Source of the DNA: Prevotellamassilia timonensis
Lineage (GTDB): Bacteria; Bacteroidota; Bacteroidia; Bacteroidales; Bacteroidaceae
NCBI RefSeq assembly: GCF_900106785.1
Contig: NZ_LT629844.1
Coordinates: forward strand, 414,030 to 478,029
Reading direction: 5' to 3'
DNA length: 64,000 nucleotides
Part shown: piece after piece, positions 44,797 to 52,614 of the stretch
Layout: each line of letters opens with the position of its first letter
Numbering within the stretch: position 1 is the stretch's first letter
Notes under the pieces: generated by a model
Told to the model about the DNA's origin: nothing
Database searches by the model: none
Seen by the model: the letters and a program-made list of their open reading frames with translations, nothing else
Made by a program: the position numbers and the translations under genes

Positions 44797-45306
44797 ATGA
44801 ACTTTCTTGAACTGACACAGAAGCGTTTCTCGGCACGCAAATTCACAGCCGAGCCTGTAAGCCAAGAGGACCTTGACTACATTATGGAGTGTGTGCGACT
44901 GGCTCCATCGGCCTGCAACAAACAACCCTGGAAATTCATTGTTGTGCGCAGCAATGAGTACAAGGAAAAGCTGTGGGGTGCTTACAACCGCGATTGGTTC
45001 CGCACCGCCCCGCTCTACATTGTGTGCATGAAGGACAATACAGCTTGCTGGACACGTCCTGAGGACGCAAAGGCTCATGGCGACATTGATGTGGCAATAG
45101 CCACCGAACATCTGTGCCTTGCCGCAGCTGAGCGCGGACTGGGCACCTGCTGGGTTTGCAATTTCGACCCCGAGGTGACGCACCAACTTTTTGCAAGCGA
45201 CAACTTTGAAGCCGTGGCCATCATACCCGTGGGACACATGGCCGACGACTGTGTGTGTACCGAAAAGAAACGCAAAACGATGGCAGAAATAACAGAGGAG
45301 GTGTGA
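44797..45306 (+). CDS. Nitroreductase-family FMN oxidoreductase
   Basis: A 169-residue flavoprotein using NAD(P)H. The N-terminal FMN-phosphate segment is KRFSARKFTAEPVSQEDL; APSACNKQPWKFIVV contacts the flavin; AAAERGLGTCWVCNFDP is the C-terminal ribityl loop. It belongs to the short NfnB-like group. The substrate is unknown. The thioredoxin gene follows after 5 bp, so a shared redox role is reasonable. Confidence 0.88.
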   Translation: MNFLELTQKRFSARKFTAEPVSQEDLDYIMECVRLAPSACNKQPWKFIVVRSNEYKEKLWGAYNRDWFRTAPLYIVCMKDNTACWTRPEDAKAHGDIDVAIATEHLCLAAAERGLGTCWVCNFDPEVTHQLFASDNFEAVAIIPVGHMADDCVCTEKKRKTMAEITEEV

Positions 45307-45311
45307 CAACT

Positions 45312-45812
45312 ATGAAGAAGACTTTCATAACAACTCTGCTGATGGTTCTGACCATAAGTCTGGTTCATGCACAAAATGCACTGAAAAGGGTGTATAACGA
45401 GACCATCGACCCCATGACGCAAATAGACGATGCACTTGTCAAGGCTAAAGCTTCCAACAAATACGTTGTGTGCCAAGTGGGCGGCAACTGGTGCCCGTGG
45501 TGCTTGCGCTTTGCCGATTTTGTTGAGAAGGATTCTGTGGTTAACAAGACGGTGAACGACAACTTTGAATTTATACACGTTAATTATAATCCGCGCAAAA
45601 GCAGCACAACAACTACCGACAACTCGGCTGCGCTGATGCACAGATTGGGCAATCCGGCTCGTTTTGGTTTCCCCGTTTTTGTGGTGCTCGACACCAATGG
45701 CAAGGTACTTCACATTCAGGACTCCAGTTTTTTGGAGGAAGGAAAAGGCTATAGCGAAAAACGGGTGCTGAGGTTCTTCAACAACTGGACTCCGAAGGCC
45801 GTTGAGCAATAA
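45312..45812 (+). CDS. Exported thioredoxin-like protein
   Basis: A 166-residue protein with a signal peptide (MKKTFITTLLMVLTISLVHA) and an active site NWCPWCLRF with CPWC in place of CGPC. GFPVFVVLDTNGK includes the cis-Pro. It resembles DUF255/thioredoxin_7-type periplasmic thiol proteins. The start was set at MKKTF because the longer frame overlaps the nitroreductase gene. Confidence 0.83.
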   Translation: MKKTFITTLLMVLTISLVHAQNALKRVYNETIDPMTQIDDALVKAKASNKYVVCQVGGNWCPWCLRFADFVEKDSVVNKTVNDNFEFIHVNYNPRKSSTTTTDNSAALMHRLGNPARFGFPVFVVLDTNGKVLHIQDSSFLEEGKGYSEKRVLRFFNNWTPKAVEQ

Positions 45813-46070
45813 CAGGATTGTTAATGTGGCAATATGACAATGTGGTAATGAGCTAATATGTCAATATGCTAATGGGCTGACGCCGTAGCGCACATATTAG
45901 ACTTGATACGCCCGAACTCTATATCAAATTATTGCTTAAAACATAAACAGGCGAACGAACTCAAACGTCAAACGCAACCCCTAATGGGGGCGACGCGTCC
46001 CGCGTCGGAATTTAAGGAAAAGGTTCACAGATTAGCGTGTAATTAGTGCTGTCTGTGAGCCTTTGATTTT
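45813..46070. repeat. Short AATATG/TAATG words, RepC, RepB and loop repeat
   Basis: Alternating copies of CAATATG and CTAATG words occur at 45,828-45,878. A RepC-RepB unit at 45,930-46,008 follows, then the CTCACAGA...TCTGTGAG loop at 46,020-46,063. No gene. Confidence 0.6.
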
Positions 46071-46333
46071 TTATTGCAGTCCGGTAAAACCACTCTGAAA
46101 TTATAGCACACGGATCGCACCGATTGCACGGATTCTGTCACTCATGCAACGTGCTTTAGCACCACGGAGATGACGGATTTGACGGATTTTGTGAGCATTG
46201 CATGCTCACTTCGCTATTGGCCCGTAACGGACCCGTGGCGAAATATGTTAGCACAGATTATGTAGTAAAGGATCTGGTCGCAGCAACGAGCTAATGGCGA
46301 AGTGAGCATGCAATGGTCACAAAATCCGTAAAA
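46071..46333. repeat. RepD palindrome (copy 2), right arm truncated
   Basis: It starts with RepC, then the left arm (46110-46225) and centre match the copy at 16,096. The right arm stops after CACAAAATCCGTAAAATTTT (about 46318-46337), about 90 bp early, and the sequence continues directly into the coding frame of the DUF1016 gene. Confidence 0.78.
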
Positions 46334-46406
46334 TTTTCATGGTGACAATGAATACATAGAATGGCTGCGAGAGATAAAGAGCCGCTATCAGGCGGTTCGC
46401 AGTCGC

Positions 46407-47516
46407 GTGGCATTACAAGCCAATTATGGAGCTTTGGAGTTCAATTGGCTCTTGGGGCGCGACATTGTACAAAAGCAAGCAGAGGCAAGATGGGGAACTG
46501 GTGTTGTCAACCAACTCAGCCTTGACCTTAGAGAAGCCTATCCTGACGTAAAAGGATTCTCGGCCCGCAACCTTTATTATATGAAGGGATGGTACGAGTT
46601 TTATATGACTGATGACAACCACAAGAAAATTTTGCACCAGCTAGGTGCAAAATTACAAATAGCTGAAAATCAGAATCCTATAAGATTGCACCAACTAGGT
46701 GCAGAAATTGTTTCACCAAATAGAATCGACTCTATTATTGACGATGGAGGCATGCTTCCTATCTTTGGAATAATCCCTTGGAAGCATCACTTGCTGATTA
46801 CGTCTAAATGTAAATCCGTAGAAGAGGCGTTCTACTATATGGCGAGGGTGATAGATGAGGGACTTAGCAAGCGTGAATTGGCAGATGTTATAGACAATGG
46901 TGATTTTGGCAAGCAAGGAAAAGCCATAACTAACTTTGCTTCTCAACTGGCCACACATCAAAGCCAACTTGCAGCAAGTGTGTTGAAAGACCCATACAGG
47001 CTTGACTTTCTTATGTTGGAGAGAGGATATAATGAACGAGATTTGGAGAATGCCATAGCAAAAGACATAACTCGCTTTTTGCTTGAACTGGGTAATGGAT
47101 TTACCTATGTCGGCAGACAGCCCGAACTTGTTGTTGGTGCGGATGGCTATTTCCCCGACTTGCTTTTCTACCACATACGACTTCGTTGTTATGTAGTCAT
47201 TGAGTTGAAGGTGGTGGATTTCAAACCAGAGTTTGCTGGAAAGTTGAACTTCTATGTGGCTGCGTGCAACAAACTGCTTCGACAATCAGGTGATAACCCA
47301 ACCATAGGACTTCTTCTATGTAAGTCGAAAGACCAGACGAAGGTGGAATGGGCATTTGACAGTATTCAGAATCCAATGGGTGTTGCCACTTATGAGGGCA
47401 TCAAAATCAAGGACAAACTGCCTTCTATTGAAGAGTTGACTAAACGCCTTGACATGGTTGAACAAGAACTCAGAGAGTACAAAGAGCGAGACAGAAAGAA
47501 AAATGACGAGGAATAG
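46407..47516 (+). CDS. DUF1016/YhcG-family PD-(D/E)XK nuclease, 5' end lost
   Basis: A 369-residue protein counted from GTG 46407. Codons 46331-46406 are in frame and encode more of the family N-terminus (DNEYIEWLREIKSRYQAVR), but hold no start codon before a TAA. The native start therefore appears to have been replaced by the RepD repeat. The N-terminal DUF1016_N part (NWLLGRDIVQKQAEARWGTG; FSARNLYYMKGWYEFY) is followed by the nuclease domain, with ligands in YFPDLLFYH and CYVVIELKVVDF. YhcG-type nucleases are associated with restriction and mobile elements. An internal insert repeats the phrase HQLGA (residues about 77-98). Confidence 0.75.
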   Translation: MALQANYGALEFNWLLGRDIVQKQAEARWGTGVVNQLSLDLREAYPDVKGFSARNLYYMKGWYEFYMTDDNHKKILHQLGAKLQIAENQNPIRLHQLGAEIVSPNRIDSIIDDGGMLPIFGIIPWKHHLLITSKCKSVEEAFYYMARVIDEGLSKRELADVIDNGDFGKQGKAITNFASQLATHQSQLAASVLKDPYRLDFLMLERGYNERDLENAIAKDITRFLLELGNGFTYVGRQPELVVGADGYFPDLLFYHIRLRCYVVIELKVVDFKPEFAGKLNFYVAACNKLLRQSGDNPTIGLLLCKSKDQTKVEWAFDSIQNPMGVATYEGIKIKDKLPSIEELTKRLDMVEQELREYKERDRKKNDEE

Positions 47517-47550
47517 GCAGAGAAACCCAAAAGCAGAGAAATAGATTTCC

Positions 47551-47730
47551 GATTTATCTATCTTTTCCAACTTTTACCCATCATTATAAGTATCCATATT
47601 TGTAGCATACGAATATAACTTATTGATATTCAGTGTTAATAATCTTCGAGGAGGTGAAGTAAGCCCCGATAAACAACAATAAACAAATAAAGAAAATCCG
47701 TGTAGCTCAAGTGGTTACACGGATTTTTCT
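47551..47730 (+). repeat. Left copy of the defence-island direct repeat
   Basis: About 170 bp homologous to 57,921-58,099 in the same orientation, with a 36-bp identical core (47567-47602) beginning CCAACTTTTACCCATC. Also shared are a TTATTGATATTCAG word, a CGAGGAGGT word and a closing hairpin with loop AGCTCAA. In this copy the stem is AATCCGTGTA with its complement plus a T-run, so it also serves as a terminator for the DUF1016 gene. Confidence 0.75.
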
Positions 47731-48092
47731 TTTCAACCTTATATCAAGATTCCGTCATGAAGCGTGATAGGCTCAATCGTGTGTTCTGTCAATATGTTAT
47801 TAAGGAAGAGGGTGCAAAGAAAGACTATTTGGAATTAGATTCCTTGATGAATATTCGTTGGTACTAAAGAAAACGGAGAGCGTAAATAGATTTATGTTAC
47901 TACTTTTATTGTAGCTTGACATAGTTCTATTAACACTCTTGAATGTACTTCAGTTTGGATTCAACAGAGGTGCAAGTGTGTGATATATGCCGAACTCGAC
48001 AAAGTTAAACGAAGTCTGTAATTGCACTATTCTCTGAATGTTGTTCCATTCATGATTGAGTGTAACTACATTTTTATACTTTGTCAATATCG
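47731..48092. other. Decayed coding remnants between the direct repeat and rhuM
   Basis: A 36-codon plus-strand frame (47757-47867, MKRDRLNRVFCQYVI...) reads like the tail of a lost gene. A minus-strand open stretch (about 47,950-48,090) continues from the broken rhuM in another frame. Neither is a convincing gene. AT-rich. Confidence 0.35.
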
Positions 48093-48545
48093 TCAAAAGG
48101 CAAGGAAATGCTCAAAGTAGTCTTCTCCAATGAACGAACCATTCTCCATGCGCTTTTTGTCAATGATATAGCCGCGCAAAGAGAACTGCCGTATCACATA
48201 GGTACACCATTGCCGAAACTAAGTAGCACGGATAGAGTTAACACGATAACCCACAAAAATGATAGCATCAAGGTTATAGAACTTTGTCATGTAGTTCTTG
48301 CCGTCCGCAGCAGTTACCGAGTTTTTCTCGGTAACTGAATTTTCATCCAATTCGCCACATTTGAAGATTTTTTTCAAATGTAGTCCAATGTTATCTGTAG
48401 AGCAGTCGAAAAGCATAGCCATTGCTTTCTGTGATGCCCATATAGTCTCGTTTTTGTAGAGAACCTGTATTCCATGTTCCTCTCCCTCTGCTATAAAAGT
48501 CAGGAATTCTGCTGTGCTATTTCTTATTACTTTCAGATTTGCCAT
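48093..48545 (-). pseudogene. RhuM-family protein, disrupted
   Basis: The first 108 codons match the N-terminus of virulence RhuM proteins (ETIWASQKAMAMLFDCSTDN; NLDAIIFVGYRVNSIRAT). A TAG at 48219-48221 stands where the family has Gln. The same frame then continues for 41 recognisable codons (FRQWCTYVIRQFSLRGYIID; NGSFIGEDYFEHFLAF) before a stop at 48093-48095. The remaining half of the gene is missing. It sits 17 bp after the SIR2 gene on the same strand and was once its operon neighbour. Confidence 0.82.
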
Positions 48546-48562
48546 ATATACTTATTTTTGCT

Positions 48563-50125
48563 TTAAATAGAATCGTACCATCCGTATCTTTTCCAATCGT
48601 AGAAGCATATAAGTCTCCTCATGTGGGTTGAATAGTTGCTTCTTTTAATTAGATATTTATTAAAAAATAATTTTATAAAATCCCTTAAGGAATCCATTTC
48701 GTCTTCTTGAACATTTAAATAAGGAATTAGGGCGATTGCTTTCCACTCATGTTCATTATATTTTTTTATTGCTTCATCCAAACTTAATTGTTTGTCTTTA
48801 ATAGAGAAATTATAAGATTGAAAGTCTTCTAGCGAAAAAAGTGGAATGTTAATTCCAAGTTGGTTATTATCATAATCAGCTTTTGAGTTTATTCCAATTT
48901 TTGACAGATACTTGTATATGGGCAGAAACGATGTTTTTTGCCCTCCACGACGAATGTTTGGAATGCTTTTCGTTAGAACTTGAACAGCATCCAAGTCCTT
49001 ATCATCTATAATATCTTCTAGAATGTTTATAGCCTTCAATCCAGTATACCCGATGGCCGATTTGTACTTGGCAACAGCTCCAAATCCATATACAACTTGA
49101 ATATTTGAATTCTGGTCAATCTTCTCTCCTGGAAGAACATATAGCTGCTTTTCTGGCTTTTCTGATACTATAATATTGTAAAATTGCTTTTTGTATTCAC
49201 GCAAAAGATTTGCAGGAATAGAGCGTTCATACTTACTGAGGCATTCAAACACTCTCAAATAATTATTAGTTTCTATTCTTGTTACGGGTAATACAATATC
49301 TTTATTTAGCGATATGCTATGGCTATCAATTTTAAAAACCTCTGTATCGGAAATCTGCCAATCTACAAATATTAAATTATCTCTTAGTTTGTCCAAATTC
49401 TTTTTGTCCATACAACAGACTAAAGAACGTAAAAGATCCATTATATTCATATCAGATATTGAGTACCCCATAAAGACTATAGGATGTTCAATAAAAATGG
49501 TTATCATTTTGGCAGCCAAATAGGCATTTTTTTCGTTGTAATCTTTGTAGTCAGATTCTGTGAGAATCATACTTGAGGGTTTCCTTAAGCATCCATGTAT
49601 TTTATAGATTTCTCCGATGCTGAATGTAGGAGCAAAAATCAATTCTTGTTGTCCTATATACGGAGTGAATTTAGGAAACAATCTTTCAGCCGTGTCATCC
49701 CAATTTGTAGTTATAATACCATCAATACACAGATTCTTAAGCACCTCAATCTCTTCTGCATATTGAGGTGGAAAGTCTTCCAATGATTTCGACTTTAGAT
49801 AATCAGCTATTTTAATTTTGAGTAATATACTTTGATCAGTTATGTCATCTGCATATTTCTTCTTGGTTTCATCCGTTTCTGGTAGATTCCAGAAGTTGGT
49901 CGTTAAGTCTTTTGCTATATGTGTAGCAATTTTAGGCAGACTATCCGTGTTAAGCACAGAAAAATACTGATTAATATGTTTAGGAGCAAACATTTCAAGA
50001 ATACCACGCCAATCAGGGGTATTTATATAGTGACGAGAAAATCCCGAGCCTAAAAAAAGGAACGGGGCTTGTTTCTTTGAAATCAACTTCTGTACCAATT
50101 CTTCTTTTGTCATAATACAACCCAT
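48563..50125 (-). CDS. SIR2-family NADase-like defence effector
   Basis: A 520-residue protein with an N-terminal SIR2 fold. NAD-site motifs are FLFLGSGFSRHYINTP, GIITTNWDDTAERLF, the catalytic His in YKIHGCLRKPS, and PIVFMGYSISDMNI. This TTNxD/GYSxxDxN set is the one seen in defence NADases that deplete NAD on infection, not in deacetylases. The C-terminal half (about 300-520) is a specific sensor-like region that I do not recognise. It is 30 bp after the DUF2357 nuclease gene on the same strand, which argues for co-expression with the restriction system. It is clearly more AT-rich than that gene. Confidence 0.82.
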   Translation of the reverse strand: MGCIMTKEELVQKLISKKQAPFLFLGSGFSRHYINTPDWRGILEMFAPKHINQYFSVLNTDSLPKIATHIAKDLTTNFWNLPETDETKKKYADDITDQSILLKIKIADYLKSKSLEDFPPQYAEEIEVLKNLCIDGIITTNWDDTAERLFPKFTPYIGQQELIFAPTFSIGEIYKIHGCLRKPSSMILTESDYKDYNEKNAYLAAKMITIFIEHPIVFMGYSISDMNIMDLLRSLVCCMDKKNLDKLRDNLIFVDWQISDTEVFKIDSHSISLNKDIVLPVTRIETNNYLRVFECLSKYERSIPANLLREYKKQFYNIIVSEKPEKQLYVLPGEKIDQNSNIQVVYGFGAVAKYKSAIGYTGLKAINILEDIIDDKDLDAVQVLTKSIPNIRRGGQKTSFLPIYKYLSKIGINSKADYDNNQLGINIPLFSLEDFQSYNFSIKDKQLSLDEAIKKYNEHEWKAIALIPYLNVQEDEMDSLRDFIKLFFNKYLIKRSNYSTHMRRLICFYDWKRYGWYDSI

Positions 50126-50155
50126 TTATTTTTTATATAGAAAACCTAATGCTTT

Positions 50156-52597
50156 TTACACTCTATCAACAACATTCTCCAAGTTATTCAGCTTTACCAG
50201 CATAAATGCCATACGCTCATTTCCCCAATATTTATTAGGAATGTCTTTGACATTGAACAGCATCTTCTGTAAATCGGCATCTGTTTCACTTGGCTTCCTT
50301 ATTCGAATCATGAAATAAGCAGAATGGCTCGGAGTGTCGGGATAACTTTCTTTTCTCAACTTATCCTTTGTCCACACATCATGTCTTGTGCGGACAATCT
50401 TGCACAGATTGCCCACAAACTTTTCTCCTTTGACATATAAAAGCAGATACTTCGCCTGATTCCATGGAGAGTCAGCGACTTTATCCAAAGGTATGTTATA
50501 CCAGAGTTTATCAAATGTCCATTGGCGTTTCTCTTCACTACCCGTAATTGCTACCATCACCAAATCATCAGGCAACATTCCAGCCTTTTCATCTTCGGTA
50601 ACATATGCTAATGTGCGTTGTGGCTTGGCTTTCGCCACATGGGTATCAGTTGTCGAATATTTCATCAAGATGTCATTCAGATGCTCTCGCAATAAGGTAT
50701 CGCTGTTGGGCAGCAATGGAAATGCACCAATATTCACGCTCTCCACACTCGCACTGTAATAACGCTTCTTGATATATTCATCGCTGCCACGACCAGGAAA
50801 GAGAATGTAGCCACCGATTATCTCCTTCGAGCGGTATGGCTCATGCTCTTTGCTGTAATAGATAGCGTCACGGTAACGGTGCATCTGGTTGATGGCATCT
50901 GTAGGCGGATAGTCACCGCCAGGCATGCCTGCATTCTCGGCAATATCCTGCTGTTCAAAATCCTTGTCAAGCTTCTTGTCGTTGATAACACGATACTTCG
51001 CATCATACAAGTATGTCAGTACGATTTCTCCAGATGCCTTGCGGATGTTGAGGACAATGTCGGGACGTTGCTCCGTTGTCGCGGTGTTGATGCCCATACC
51101 ATATTCGTCCTTGCCGCTTGTGCGGTTGAACGTGTGCTGATAGTGAAGCGTGACTACGTCTGCCTCATGTGCTGCAAGTTGCGCCTTGCGTTCGTCCGTG
51201 TCATTCTCCTCCGCTTTCGGATAATGATATTCTACAATGTGTTCCAAAGAGGAATCGGTAAACGGGTTGAGCAGAGAACCCTTAGGTTCGGTTATCAGTT
51301 GCTCATGTGACGGTTTGTTATGGTCAATGCCCATAGCGTCAGCCACAAGTCTCTTCATCTTGATGAAGCACCACAACTCATATATTTCCCATATCTGCAA
51401 AGTACCAATGTTCGCCGCTCCATTATAAAGGTCGATACCTCGCTTCAGTTTGAGCCAGTCTTTGTATATCTGGTGGTAGCCTAATCGGCTTTGCAGCACA
51501 AGGCTCTCCTGCTTCATTCCGTCAAAGCGCCCCACAGTTTTGAAGAACGGATGTTTCGACAGCCTTCTTAGTGAGTCTTGATAGTCAGTCCACATCTGTC
51601 TGTGGCGTTCTGACAGTTCTTCTTGAGAGGAGTCGAGTATGGTCGCTATTATTGAAGAAAGCCGACGCCCGATGCTTTGGAGGGTATGTTTCACGAAGCG
51701 GTTTTCCATCGTGTCGTGTGTGGAACGCACTTCGTCAAAGCCGAAGTAATGCTCTTCCAGTTTGCCTTCCTTCTCAATTTCTCCATATCGCTCCTCCATT
51801 GCAGGTGTCCAGAACTTGATTTGCTCCGCTTTTCTTGATGTGCGGAAGTTTACAATCTGCGAATGTGGATTCTGTATCACACGCTTCACATTCTTCACAT
51901 AGTTGTCCACCACGCTTTGGAATGCAGCCATCCATGTAGCATCGGTATTAATCTTGCCTCGGCTGAATTGTTGAAGCGTGATGCTAAGATAGCGATAGAT
52001 TACGTTTTCGTATTCCTCGTTGACCTCTCGCAGAAGCGACTTGTAATCGTTCTTGGTGTCGAGTTTTGGCGATACCACGTCAAACGTGACAAAACTTTCC
52101 TTACGGATTCCATTTTTATGATACGAAAAGTCGAGTTTGAACACTCCTGGCTCATTCAAGAAATCCAATTCTCCCGTAAGAGATTTCTCCTCCCTTCCGT
52201 TCAATTCCTCATCTACGAAGAAACTTTCCTCCACATCTTTGCGCACATGGCGTATTTCCGGCACAGAGTCTTTATCCACTCCGTGGAAGAGCAGACGAAC
52301 CTGATATTTGCAAGTCTCATAGACCACTGGCCATAGACCATTCCATGCCTTTCCGCTTTCAAGTCTTGTTTCCTCTTCATCGTCAGTCTTCTTTCCTGTT
52401 ATCGGACTGTAAAGGCAAAGCCTACACTCGTCTTTCGAGGTATAACGGCAATATGACTCTGGCGCATCAATATCGGGATTGTTTCTCCTTGCATAATTGA
52501 TGCGCCCCTTGAAGCGTTCCCACGAATAGCCGATGTCCAGTGTGCGGACAATCACCTCATAGTCGGGGTGTATGAACCTTAAAACCTCTGTCTGCAT
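50156..52597 (-). CDS. DUF2357/PD-(D/E)XK nuclease subunit of an McrBC-like restriction enzyme
   Basis: An 813-residue protein with a DUF2357 N-terminal region (WNGLWPVVYETCKYQVRLLF; DEVRSTHDTMENRFVKHTL) and a PDDEXK_7-type nuclease around residues 515-560. Catalytic residues are visible in QRPDIVLNIRK and LTYLYDAKYRVI (Asp, Asp-x-Lys). The C-terminal 200 residues (ITGSEEKRQWTFDKLWYNIP onward) look like a further binding module. It is the McrC-type partner of the AAA+ gene 17 bp upstream and corresponds to R2 of LlaJI and YdjA of BsuMI. It should cut DNA when activated by the NTPase. Confidence 0.82.
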   Translation of the reverse strand: MQTEVLRFIHPDYEVIVRTLDIGYSWERFKGRINYARRNNPDIDAPESYCRYTSKDECRLCLYSPITGKKTDDEEETRLESGKAWNGLWPVVYETCKYQVRLLFHGVDKDSVPEIRHVRKDVEESFFVDEELNGREEKSLTGELDFLNEPGVFKLDFSYHKNGIRKESFVTFDVVSPKLDTKNDYKSLLREVNEEYENVIYRYLSITLQQFSRGKINTDATWMAAFQSVVDNYVKNVKRVIQNPHSQIVNFRTSRKAEQIKFWTPAMEERYGEIEKEGKLEEHYFGFDEVRSTHDTMENRFVKHTLQSIGRRLSSIIATILDSSQEELSERHRQMWTDYQDSLRRLSKHPFFKTVGRFDGMKQESLVLQSRLGYHQIYKDWLKLKRGIDLYNGAANIGTLQIWEIYELWCFIKMKRLVADAMGIDHNKPSHEQLITEPKGSLLNPFTDSSLEHIVEYHYPKAEENDTDERKAQLAAHEADVVTLHYQHTFNRTSGKDEYGMGINTATTEQRPDIVLNIRKASGEIVLTYLYDAKYRVINDKKLDKDFEQQDIAENAGMPGGDYPPTDAINQMHRYRDAIYYSKEHEPYRSKEIIGGYILFPGRGSDEYIKKRYYSASVESVNIGAFPLLPNSDTLLREHLNDILMKYSTTDTHVAKAKPQRTLAYVTEDEKAGMLPDDLVMVAITGSEEKRQWTFDKLWYNIPLDKVADSPWNQAKYLLLYVKGEKFVGNLCKIVRTRHDVWTKDKLRKESYPDTPSHSAYFMIRIRKPSETDADLQKMLFNVKDIPNKYWGNERMAFMLVKLNNLENVVDRV

Positions 52598-52614
52598 AAG
52601 CCTGTCCTATACGA

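Noticed and set aside
47757-47867. 36-codon frame after the left direct repeat
   Set aside because: Too short and without a recognised family; probably a remnant, mentioned only within the gap entry.
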